From contig NZ_JOFT01000012.1 of assembly GCF_000725805.1 (NCBI RefSeq), forward strand, positions 248,001 through 312,000: a DNA stretch of 64,000 nucleotides, given 5' to 3'. Under the pieces are notes generated by a model, which saw nothing but the letters and a program-made list of their open reading frames with translations, was not told the origin of the DNA and ran no database searches. Shown here one piece after another: positions 8,307 through 16,106 of the stretch. Both the position numbers and the translations under genes were made by a program. This DNA comes from Streptomyces xanthophaeus (GTDB taxonomy: Bacteria > Actinomycetota > Actinomycetes > Streptomycetales > Streptomycetaceae). Every line of letters begins with the position of its first letter. The stretch's first letter is position 1.

Positions 8307-10220
8307 TCATGCTCCCGGCGCCCGGACCGCGCCGCTCGGAGCCGAGTCCGCCGCCGAGTCCGCCGCCGCGAACTGGGTGCGGTACAGCTCCTCGTACCGG
8401 CCCCCCGCGGCCAGCAGCTCGGTGTGGGTGCCGCGTTCCACGATCCGGCCCTCCTCGACCACCAGGATCTGGTCGGCCGCCTGCACGGTCGAGAGCCGGT
8501 GCGCGATCACCACCGCGGTCCGGCCCGCGAGGGCCTCGCCGAGCGCCTCCTGCACCGCCGCCTCGGAGGTGGAGTCCAGGTGGGCGGTGGCCTCGTCGAG
8601 GATCACCACCCGCTGCCGGGCCAGCAGCAGCCGCGCGATCGTCAGCCGCTGCCGTTCGCCGCCCGAGAGCCGGTATCCGCGCTCCCCGACGACCGTGTCC
8701 AGCCCGTCCGGCAGCGAGGCGACCAGCCCGTCCAGGCGGGAGCGGCGCAGGGCCTCCCAGATGTCCTCCTCGCTCGCCCCGGGCCGGGCCAGCAGCAGGT
8801 TGGCCCGGACCGACTCGTGGAAGAGGTGCCCGTCCTGGGTGACCATGCCGAGGGTCTCGCGGATCGAGTCGGCCGTGAGGTCGCGCACGTCCACCCCGCC
8901 GAGGCGGACCGCGCCCGCATCGGCGTCGTACAAGCGCGGCAGCAACTGGGCGATGGTCGACTTGCCCGCGCCGGAGGAGCCGACCAGGGCGATCATCTGG
9001 CCGGGTTCGGCCCGGAACGACACCTCGTGGAGCACCTGGGTGCCGCCCCGGGCGTCGAGGGTGGCGACCTCCTCCAGGGAGGCGAGCGAGACCTTGTCCG
9101 GGGAGGGGTAGCCGAAGGACACCCCGTCGAACTCCACGGTCACCGGCCCGTCCGGCACCCGGCGGGCGTCAGGCTTCTGGGCGATCAGCGGCTTCAGGTC
9201 GAGGATCTCGAAGACCCGCTCGAAGCTCACCATGGCGCTCATCACCTCGACGCGGGCTCCGGCCAGCGCGGTGAGGGGTGCGTAGAGCCGGGTGAGGAGC
9301 AGGGCGAGGGCGACGACGGAACCGGCGTCCAGGCTGCCGCGCAGGGCGTAGTACCCGCCGAGTCCGTAGACGAGCGCGAGGGCCAGGGCGGAGACCAGGG
9401 TCAGGGCGGTGATGAAGGCCGACTGGGCCATCGCCGTACGGATGCCGATGTCGCGCACCCGCGCCGCGCGGGCCGCGAACTCCGCGGACTCGTCCGCGGG
9501 CCGCCCGAAGAGCTTGACCAGGGTCGCTCCCGGGGCGGAGAAACGCTCCGTCATCTGGGTGCCCATCGCGGCGTTCAGCGCGGACGCCTCCCGCTGCATG
9601 GCCGCCATCCGCGCGCCCATCCGGCGGGCCGGCAGTACGAACACCGGCAGCAGCACCAGCGCCAGGAGGGTGATCTGCCAGGAGATGCTCAGCATCACGA
9701 CCAGGGTCAGCAGCAGGGTCACGGTGTTGGAGACCACCCCGGACAGGGTGTTGCTGAATGCCCGCTGGGCGCCGATCACATCGTTGTTGAGCCTGCTGAC
9801 CAGGGCCCCGGTACGGGTTCGGGTGAAGAAGGCCACCGGCATCCGCTGCACGTGGTCGAAGACCGCCGTCCGCAGGTCCAGGATGAGCCCCTCGCCGAGG
9901 GTGGCGGACAGTCTGCGGGTCAGCAGTCCCAGGCCCGCCTCGGCGACCGCGATCACCGCGATCAGCAGGGCGAGGCGGGTGACCGTACCGCTGTCCCCGC
10001 CGCCCACGACGGCGTCCACGACCCGGCTGGCGAGCACCGGGGTGGCCACCGCGAGCAGCGCGGTCACCACACTGAGCAGCAGGAAGAAGGTGAGCCCGCG
10101 GCGGTGCGGGCGGGCGAAGGCGGCGATCCGGCGCAGGCTCGCCCGCGACAGCGGCCGACGGTCCTCCTGTGCGTTGATCGCGCTGTGCAGCGAGGTCCAA
10201 GCAGTGACTTCCATGTCCAT
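8307..10220 (-). CDS. ABC exporter, fused permease and ATPase
   Basis: This 637-residue type IV ABC half-transporter has a six-helix membrane domain (about residues 40-330), then an ATPase domain with Walker A GSSGAGKST, signature LSGGERQR and Walker B VVILDEATAHLD. It would export a lipid, drug or peptide as a homodimer; substrate unknown. The ATG at 10220 has no ribosome binding site. It sits about 8 bp from a -10 element in a promoter with MerR-type geometry, so translation is probably leaderless; the ATG at 10214 is an alternative. The gene is divergent from the adenylation-domain gene at 10409. Family assignment is firm; substrate and regulator are not. Confidence 0.94.
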   Translation of the reverse strand: MDMEVTAWTSLHSAINAQEDRRPLSRASLRRIAAFARPHRRGLTFFLLLSVVTALLAVATPVLASRVVDAVVGGGDSGTVTRLALLIAVIAVAEAGLGLLTRRLSATLGEGLILDLRTAVFDHVQRMPVAFFTRTRTGALVSRLNNDVIGAQRAFSNTLSGVVSNTVTLLLTLVVMLSISWQITLLALVLLPVFVLPARRMGARMAAMQREASALNAAMGTQMTERFSAPGATLVKLFGRPADESAEFAARAARVRDIGIRTAMAQSAFITALTLVSALALALVYGLGGYYALRGSLDAGSVVALALLLTRLYAPLTALAGARVEVMSAMVSFERVFEILDLKPLIAQKPDARRVPDGPVTVEFDGVSFGYPSPDKVSLASLEEVATLDARGGTQVLHEVSFRAEPGQMIALVGSSGAGKSTIAQLLPRLYDADAGAVRLGGVDVRDLTADSIRETLGMVTQDGHLFHESVRANLLLARPGASEEDIWEALRRSRLDGLVASLPDGLDTVVGERGYRLSGGERQRLTIARLLLARQRVVILDEATAHLDSTSEAAVQEALGEALAGRTAVVIAHRLSTVQAADQILVVEEGRIVERGTHTELLAAGGRYEELYRTQFAAADSAADSAPSGAVRAPGA

Positions 10221-10227
10221 GCACCGA

Positions 10228-10258
10228 ACGCTAAGACCTCAACCAAACTTCAGGTCAA
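10228..10258 (-). promoter_or_regulatory. MerR-type promoter of the ABC exporter
   Basis: On the minus strand, TTGACC (-35, 10253-10258) and TAGCGT (-10, 10228-10233) are separated by 19 bp, too long for normal use but diagnostic for MerR-family activators. The spacer carries the operator arms GACCT-AA and TT-AGGTC (10235-10256). The predicted start of transcription falls at about 10220-10221, on the exporter ATG. No MerR gene is in the window. Confidence 0.7.
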
Positions 10259-10320
10259 CCGTCTGCCCCCGGACCACCCGTCAGGGTCACCCGGACCGCA
10301 CGCGCTGGTGCACGGACGAA

Positions 10321-10384
10321 GGAGCCGGCAACGGCTCCCGACTGCTTGCCGTTTGAAGGAGTTTCAGGACAGCCGTCGGCTGTC
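10321..10384. promoter_or_regulatory. Paired inverted repeats upstream of adenylation gene
   Basis: GGAGCCG-GCAA-CGGCTCC (10321-10338) is a 7-bp hairpin with a tetraloop. GACAGCCG-T-CGGCTGTC (10368-10384) is a perfect 8-bp inverted repeat 25 bp before the gene start. The second is operator-like. Neither matches a regulator I know. Confidence 0.4.
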
Positions 10385-10408
10385 GGTGGCCGGTGGCATC
10401 ATCGGGAC

Positions 10409-12481
10409 ATGACGCAGGGATCCGAGTCCACCCGCTCAGACCGGCCGTCCCCCGACGGCGCCGACACCGTCCTGCACCGCTTCGAGCGCTGGGCCCGGGA
10501 CACCCCCGCCGCCCGCGCCGTCATCACCGGCGAGGACATCCTCACCTACGGACAACTCAACGCCCGCGCCAACCAGTTGGCGCACCACCTGCTCGACGCG
10601 GGACTCCCGTGCGGCGCGCTCGTGGCCGTGGGCACCGCCCGCCAGAGCGAACTCCTCGTCGCCGTCCTCGCCGCCCTCAAGGCGGGCGCCGCCTACACCG
10701 TCCTCGATGTGGACTCCCCGCGCGCCGCCCAGCAACTGCTCTCCGCCGTCGAGCCGTTCGCACTGCTCACCCACGCCGCCCACCAGGCCCGCCTCGACGA
10801 CGGCAGCGGACGGCTGGTCATCCGCCTCGGCGCGGAGGCCGCCGCGACAGCCGCCCGCCCCACCGGCCCGCCGCCGCGCACCGCACCCCCCGGCGGCGCC
10901 GCCGGGCGGACCGCCGCCGTGCTGTGCGCCGGGGGAGCGGCGCCGCGCGCCGTCCCCGTCAGCCACGCCCGGCTGCTCGCCGCCCACGACAGCTGGGCGG
11001 AGGTGGCCCGGCTGACCCCGCAGGACCGTCATCTGGTCACCGTGGGAACGGCCGTCACCGCCTTCGCCGCGGGCTGGACCCGGGCCCTGTGCTCGGGCGG
11101 CGCCCTCGTCGTGCCCGAGCGCGCACCCTGGCGGCCCGAGGACATCCGCGAGGCGGTCGAGACCGGGCAGGTCACCGTCGTGCACACCGACCCGGCGGGC
11201 GCCGCCCGGCTGCTCCTGCGGGACCCCCGGCCGCGGGCGGCGGGCGGACAGCCGGGCGTACCCGCTGCCCGCCGCGAGGCCGCCCCGCAGCTACGAGGCC
11301 CCCTGCGGCTGGTCACCGTCACCGGCGACCGCCTCTTCCTCGACGAGCAGGCGGCCCTGGCGGGCCGTCTGCGGACCGGCGCACGCCTGCTCAACGTGTA
11401 CGGGCTGACCGAGACCGCGGGCACCGGCGCCTCGTTCGAACTGCCGCAGCTCTCCGGCCCCGTCGACGACCCGGAACGGACCGCCCTCCTCGGCACCCCC
11501 TTCCCGGGCTGCCGCATCACCCTCCACGGCGGCGAGATCCGGCTCACCCCGCCCGACGGCGGCGACGCGATCCCCACCGGTGACCTGGCACGGCTGCGCG
11601 ACGACGGACTGCTCGAATTCGGCGGCCGGATCCGCGACCGGATCACCGTGGACGGCCGCACCTTCGACCCGCACGCCCTGGAATCCGTACTCCGCGGCCA
11701 CGAAGGCATCGGCTCGGCGATGGTGGAGGCCGTACCCGGGTTCCAGGACGTCCCGCGTCTCGTCGCCTACGTCGCCCCACCGGCCGCCGACCCGTCCTGG
11801 CCGCCCGGTACCGGCCTGCCCGACATCGACGAGGTGCGCGCACACCTGGCGCGGACGGCGCCCGACGAGGAGCGGCCCCGGGCCGTGGTCCGGCTGCGCG
11901 CCCTGCCCCGCAACCGGGCCGGCCAGGAGGACCGGGCGGGCCTGCCCCGACCCCCGCAGACGGTCCTCGGCCCCGCCGGGAAGCAGGCCCGGGGCGGCGG
12001 GAAGTACGGTGCGGCCGGCGCGGGTACGGGCGCGCGCGACGTCGAGGTGTTCGACACGATCGGCGTGGGCTGCGGGGCCGTCGTGCTGGGCCTCCTCGCC
12101 CGGCTGTTGACCGATGTGATCTGGCCCGGATCGACCGACCTCAGCGGAGTGCCGAACCCGTGGGCCTTCCTCTTCGGCCTCCTCTACCTCTTCGAGTGCG
12201 TGGCCTTCGGGCTCGGCGTGCTGTTCCTCTTCTCGGGACGTTCCCGGATGCTCGGCCGGGGCGCGGGCCGCAGGCTCACCACCGCCGCCCACCTCGCCGT
12301 GGTGTACCTGCTGGTGTCCTGGTGGCCGCAGGACAACCTCTACCGGCTGGCGGCCAAACAGGACTGGCCGCGGCAGGCCGCGCTCGTCTACACCTTCAAC
12401 GTCCCCCTGATGGTCGCCGCGGCCGTCCTGGCCTTCTACGTCTCCCGCAAACGGACCTCCGCCTTCGACTTCGACGACTGA
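10409..12481 (+). CDS. Adenylation-domain protein fused to membrane helices
   Basis: This 690-residue protein combines an NRPS-like AMP-binding domain (about 1-530) with a C-terminal membrane region (about 550-680) of about four helices, one near WAFLFGLLYLFECVAFGLGV. Recognisable adenylation motifs are LTYGQLNARANQLA, NVYGLTETAGTG, TGDLARLRDDGLLEFGGRI and DRITVDGRTFDPHALE. The P-loop motif is degenerate (AAVLCAGGAAPRAVPVSH). The last motif reads LPRNRAGQEDR, with Gln where the catalytic Lys normally sits. No carrier domain follows. It may be a catalytically altered activating enzyme or a ligand-binding scaffold at the membrane. Its 3' end overlaps the converging ATP-grasp gene by 46 bp. The ATG at 10409 has only a weak GGGA upstream. 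Confidence 0.85.
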   Translation: MTQGSESTRSDRPSPDGADTVLHRFERWARDTPAARAVITGEDILTYGQLNARANQLAHHLLDAGLPCGALVAVGTARQSELLVAVLAALKAGAAYTVLDVDSPRAAQQLLSAVEPFALLTHAAHQARLDDGSGRLVIRLGAEAAATAARPTGPPPRTAPPGGAAGRTAAVLCAGGAAPRAVPVSHARLLAAHDSWAEVARLTPQDRHLVTVGTAVTAFAAGWTRALCSGGALVVPERAPWRPEDIREAVETGQVTVVHTDPAGAARLLLRDPRPRAAGGQPGVPAARREAAPQLRGPLRLVTVTGDRLFLDEQAALAGRLRTGARLLNVYGLTETAGTGASFELPQLSGPVDDPERTALLGTPFPGCRITLHGGEIRLTPPDGGDAIPTGDLARLRDDGLLEFGGRIRDRITVDGRTFDPHALESVLRGHEGIGSAMVEAVPGFQDVPRLVAYVAPPAADPSWPPGTGLPDIDEVRAHLARTAPDEERPRAVVRLRALPRNRAGQEDRAGLPRPPQTVLGPAGKQARGGGKYGAAGAGTGARDVEVFDTIGVGCGAVVLGLLARLLTDVIWPGSTDLSGVPNPWAFLFGLLYLFECVAFGLGVLFLFSGRSRMLGRGAGRRLTTAAHLAVVYLLVSWWPQDNLYRLAAKQDWPRQAALVYTFNVPLMVAAAVLAFYVSRKRTSAFDFDD

Positions 12482-14268
12482 CCCGCCCCCGGCCGGCCGC
12501 CGAAGCCCGCCCCGGCCGCCAGGGCCCGTTCCCGTACGAGCGCCTCGGCCGCGTCCAGCTCCTGCGGGCCGTGCGCGGCCACCAGCACGCCCAGCCAGGG
12601 CCGCGGGTCGAAGGCGGCCGTCGGGATCGCGGGCACGAACACCGCCCCCAGCTGCGCGCAGTCCCGGGCCAGCTCCGTGCACCACTCGTCCAGCTGGGCG
12701 TCCGGGAGCCGGGCGCCCAGTTCCACCCGGTCCGCGATGCGTACGAGGTGCCCCGCGCCCCGCAGCGCGTCGAGCCGGGCCGCGGCCATGAAGGCCACCG
12801 AGGGCCCGGTCAGGCGCAGGTTCGTCTCGGTCGGCGCGAGCCGCCCCGCGCCGTCGGCGACGAAGTCCACGTCGAACCAGCCGCGGTAGCCGCAGTCCGC
12901 GAGCCCCCGCCCGACCGCCGCCCCGAAGCCGCGCAGGGCCTCCTCGGCCCAGGCGGGCACCACCCCCGGCCCGACCGTGGCCCCCCGGTAGCGGGACCCC
13001 TCCACGTCCATCACCGCCCCGCCGACCTCGTGCACCCGGCCGTCCCCGTCCACGAAGCCGTCGTAGGTCAGATCCCGCGGCCCGTCGGCCGGGCCGGCGA
13101 CGTACTCCTCCACCAGCAGCGGTCCGCGCGGCAGTCGCCGCACTACGGCACGGGCCCCGCCCGCGGCCCGGACCTGCTCCGGCGACACCACCGTGGTCCC
13201 CGAACCCCCGACACCGTGCTCCGATTTCAGAACACTGCTCTCGCCCGCCCTCGCCCGGCCCGTTAGCAGCCGTACCGCCGCCCACCGGCTGCGCGGCCGC
13301 CACTGCGCGGGCAGCGCTATCCGCGGATGTCCGCCCCCGGCCAGGATCCGCCCGAACAGGGCGTGCGCCGCGGACTTCGACTCGTACCGCAGTTCCGCCG
13401 GCCGCCACGGCCGGCCCGACAGCTCCGCGAACGGACGCGTCAGCCCCCACGGTACGAGCGGCAGCCCGGCTCCCGTCAGCCATGCGGCCAGGGCCGGGCG
13501 GGCCCGTACGGCGTCGACGAGGCCCGGCTCCCCTTCCGCGAGGCCGTCGTACACCTCCACCCCGGTCCAGCCCAGCTGTCGGCAGACCAGCCTGGCCCAG
13601 CCCTCCGGTACCGGGCGGGGCAGCACCAGCGCCGCCGGGTACGGGCTGTAGAAGGCGGCCAGGGCGGCGTAGTGGTGCGCGGCCCGCTGCCGCGGGTCCA
13701 GGGAGGGGTCGGCGAACTGTGCGTTGAACTCGGCGACGTTGCCCACGTGCACCGCCCGCCCGCCACCCGTCCAGGCCCGCGCCCAGGCGGCGAGCGGGAC
13801 GGGAGCCACCTCGAACCGCACCAGGGCGCCGGGGGGCCCGAGGCCGTGTCCGGGCCCGCCGTCGGCTGCGCCCCGCACCGCCACGGCCCCCATGGCCCGG
13901 TAGAACCCGGCCGCGTGCGGATCGGAGTCGATCACCAGCCTGCGAACCCCCAGCTCCACCGCCCGGCGCAGCACGTCGCGGTAGAGCAGCCGCCCCACGC
14001 CCTGCCCGATGGCCGAGGGCTCCACGAACAGCAGGCCCAGCGCCGCCCGCGGGGGAGCGCCCTCCAAGGAGGCCAGCCCGAGCAGGTCACCGCGTGCGCC
14101 CTCGGCCACCACGATGCGGCGGGCCGTCACGTCGGCCGGGCGGATCCGCAGTTCCTCCGCGCACGCGGCGAGGAACGCGGCGTCGTAGCCCCAGTGCGCC
14201 TTGGACCGCATCACGAGCGCCGTCAGGGCCTCCGCCTCGGCCGCCCGCGCGGCCCTGACCTTTGCCAA
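12436..14268 (-). CDS. GNAT acetyltransferase / ATP-grasp ligase fusion
   Basis: The 610-residue protein has an N-terminal GNAT domain (about 1-130) with LLFVEPSAIGQGVGRLLYRD as acetyl-CoA loop. An ATP-grasp module follows (about 160-600): nucleotide-binding lysine region VLKSEHGVGGSGTT, the hinge LLVEEYVAG, and the metal-binding stretch FDVDFV...PTETNLRLTG. ATP-grasp enzymes join a carboxylate to an amine or thiol; the fusion could acylate and ligate one small molecule or peptide. I chose a TTG start at 14268 because GGAGG lies 6-7 nt upstream and the next residues begin the GNAT fold. The longer frame to 14364 lacks such support and would overlap the divergent DUF350 gene's start. Substrate unknown. 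Confidence 0.85.
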   Translation of the reverse strand: MAKVRAARAAEAEALTALVMRSKAHWGYDAAFLAACAEELRIRPADVTARRIVVAEGARGDLLGLASLEGAPPRAALGLLFVEPSAIGQGVGRLLYRDVLRRAVELGVRRLVIDSDPHAAGFYRAMGAVAVRGAADGGPGHGLGPPGALVRFEVAPVPLAAWARAWTGGGRAVHVGNVAEFNAQFADPSLDPRQRAAHHYAALAAFYSPYPAALVLPRPVPEGWARLVCRQLGWTGVEVYDGLAEGEPGLVDAVRARPALAAWLTGAGLPLVPWGLTRPFAELSGRPWRPAELRYESKSAAHALFGRILAGGGHPRIALPAQWRPRSRWAAVRLLTGRARAGESSVLKSEHGVGGSGTTVVSPEQVRAAGGARAVVRRLPRGPLLVEEYVAGPADGPRDLTYDGFVDGDGRVHEVGGAVMDVEGSRYRGATVGPGVVPAWAEEALRGFGAAVGRGLADCGYRGWFDVDFVADGAGRLAPTETNLRLTGPSVAFMAAARLDALRGAGHLVRIADRVELGARLPDAQLDEWCTELARDCAQLGAVFVPAIPTAAFDPRPWLGVLVAAHGPQELDAAEALVRERALAAGAGFGGRPGAGQSSKSKAEVRLRET

Positions 14269-14363
14269 TTCCTGACCTCCCCATGGTCCGGGGTACGGCC
14301 GTGCGATAGATTCGGCCTCCCCACGGCACATCATTTCCCACCCACGCGGAGACAGGCTTCTCA

Positions 14364-14786
14364 ATGAGCGACATCATCAACGGACTTGGCCGCACCAGCG
14401 CCTACGGCGCCCTCGGCCTGGTGCTGCTGATCCTCGGCATCGTCCTCGTGGACGTGCTGACGCCCGGGAAGCTCCCGAAGCAGATCTGGGAGGAGCGCAA
14501 CCGCAATGCCGCCATCATGCTCAGCTCCGCCCTCCTCGGCATCGGCGGCATCGTCTTCACCTCGATCTGGACCACTTACGACGACTTCGGCAAGGGTCTG
14601 CTCTCCACCGCCGCCTTCGGCGTGCTCGGCCTGGTCCTGATGGCCGTGGCCTTCCTGGTGCTCGACCTGGTGACCCCGGGCAAGCTCGGCGCCATAGTCG
14701 TCGACCCCGAGCCCCACCCGGCGGTCTGGGTCACCGCCTCCTGCAACCTCGCGGTCGCAGCCATCGTCGCGGCCTCGATCGCCTGA
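14364..14786 (+). CDS. DUF350 family membrane protein
   Basis: The 140-residue protein has four predicted membrane helices arranged as two similar halves. Each half contains the motif D-x-x-TPGKL: DVLTPGKLPKQI near residue 30 and DLVTPGKLGAIV near residue 97. This internal duplication is the DUF350 (YjfL-like) hallmark. DUF350 genes are known to sit next to ATP-grasp or glutathionylspermidine-synthase-like ligases. Here the divergent neighbour is a GNAT/ATP-grasp fusion only 95 bp away. Molecular function is unknown. GGAG lies about 10-12 nt before the ATG. Confidence 0.88.
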   Translation: MSDIINGLGRTSAYGALGLVLLILGIVLVDVLTPGKLPKQIWEERNRNAAIMLSSALLGIGGIVFTSIWTTYDDFGKGLLSTAAFGVLGLVLMAVAFLVLDLVTPGKLGAIVVDPEPHPAVWVTASCNLAVAAIVAASIA

Positions 14787-14805
14787 CGAGGGCGGCCCCC
14801 CCAGC

Positions 14806-14853
14806 ACACTACGAGAGCGCCGCTCCCCCCGGGGAGCGGCGCTCTCGTAGTGT
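14806..14853. terminator. Strong bidirectional terminator
   Basis: A perfect 23-bp inverted repeat (14806-14828 with 14831-14853) has only CC between the arms. The outer stem is ACACTACGAGAGCGCC. It separates the convergent DUF350 and acyltransferase genes. Confidence 0.85.
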
Positions 14854-14876
14854 CCGGTCAGCGCCCGGAACGGATG

Positions 14877-16106
14877 TCAGGCCAGACCCAGGGCGAACAC
14901 CGCGAACCCCGCCGCGAGCAGGCCCGCCACGGTCCGGCGTACCGCGGGGGCCCTGCGGCCCTGCGCCGGCGGGACCTCGAACCGCCGCGCGTACCGGGCG
15001 ATGGCGACCAGGAGCGCCGCGAACACCGGCATCCACGCCAGCCGGGCCGCGATCCACCCCAGGGTGTCCGGCGCCGTCGTCAGCCCGGCCAGCTCACCCG
15101 CGAACGCAGCCGGCACGGCCGCGGCCAGCATCGCGCTCTGGTGCCAGCACAGGATCGTCATCGCGCACAGGTTGATCACGACCACCGGAGCCCACAGGGC
15201 CGGCCGTGCCAGCAGCTTCGCGAGGCGGTCGCGCAGCAGGATCGCCGCACCCGACTGAGCAGCGGCCAGGGCCAGCACCAGCAGCGACGGCGGGTGCGAG
15301 TTGGTCCGGGCCGCACCCGGCACGCCCACCATCGACGCCGGGTAGTGGAAGACCACCAGCAGTACGGCGAACAGCAGCCCGCCACCGGCCAGCAGCAGCC
15401 CGGCCCCGCGCCGCCCGATCCGCCGCTCGCCCCAGGCCACGCCCAGCTGGTAGGCGAACAGCCAGCCCGGCAGGACGTTCAACAGGGACAGCCAGGACGG
15501 GACGGAGTCCGCGAACGGGCCGTACCGCAGGAAGTCCACCACGGCCACCGACCCGATCAGCGGGAGCGCCGCCCAGCCGCCGAGCCGGCGCGCCGCCCGG
15601 ACGCACACCGGCGTCAGCGCGGTGACCACCGCGTACACGCCGACGAACCACAGCGGCTGGATCACCAGGGTCGCCCCCGTGCGCAGGGTGGTCTCCGCCA
15701 CCCCGGCCGCGTACAGCACCGGAGCGGCCAGCGCCCACACCGCGGTCACCCCCAGCACCGGGCGCCCCAGCCTGACCAGGCGGCCCTTCAGCCACGCGCC
15801 CGTCGAACCGGTGCGGCGCCGGAAGGACAGTGCCGAGGCGTATCCGCCGACGAGGAAGAAGATGCCGAGCATCTGGAGCACCCAACTGGCCGGGGCGAGC
15901 CCGCCGAAGGCGGACAGCGGGCTGGCGTTGTGCAGGCCGCCCTCGGCGTCGAGGGTGAACCCGCCCAGCAGCCAGTGACCCGTGGGCACCGCCAGGAGCG
16001 CGAGCGCGCGCAGCCCGTCGACCGCGCGGTCGCGGTGGGCGGGGGTCCGCCGGTCGATGCGTTCTGCGGCCTGCTTCAGCGGGGCCAGGGTCGCGGAGGC
16101 GTTCAT
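14877..16106 (-). CDS. Acyltransferase-3 family membrane protein
   Basis: The 409-residue protein has about ten membrane helices. Its N-terminus RDRAVDGLRALALLAVPTGH matches the acyltransferase-3 opening, with the catalytic His in the VPTGHW position. It probably transfers an acyl group to a cell-surface or secreted glycan or lipid. The ATG at 16106 has GGGAGAGG upstream. It overlaps the stop of the preceding hydrolase gene by 4 nt (ATGA), so the two are translationally coupled and likely work together. A longer in-frame extension to 16415 is Arg-rich shadow sequence of the hydrolase and was not used. Confidence 0.88.
   Translation of the reverse strand: MNASATLAPLKQAAERIDRRTPAHRDRAVDGLRALALLAVPTGHWLLGGFTLDAEGGLHNASPLSAFGGLAPASWVLQMLGIFFLVGGYASALSFRRRTGSTGAWLKGRLVRLGRPVLGVTAVWALAAPVLYAAGVAETTLRTGATLVIQPLWFVGVYAVVTALTPVCVRAARRLGGWAALPLIGSVAVVDFLRYGPFADSVPSWLSLLNVLPGWLFAYQLGVAWGERRIGRRGAGLLLAGGGLLFAVLLVVFHYPASMVGVPGAARTNSHPPSLLVLALAAAQSGAAILLRDRLAKLLARPALWAPVVVINLCAMTILCWHQSAMLAAAVPAAFAGELAGLTTAPDTLGWIAARLAWMPVFAALLVAIARYARRFEVPPAQGRRAPAVRRTVAGLLAAGFAVFALGLA

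Noticed and set aside
7602..10412. 936-codon plus-strand frame
   Set aside because: It is the antisense shadow of the ABC exporter and VOC gene, with runs of Arg, Gly, Gln and His and no family motif.
12436..14364. Upstream start (14364) for the GNAT/ATP-grasp protein
   Set aside because: It has no ribosome binding site, would start exactly on the divergent DUF350 start codon, and adds residues unlike a GNAT N-terminus; the TTG at 14268 has GGAGG.
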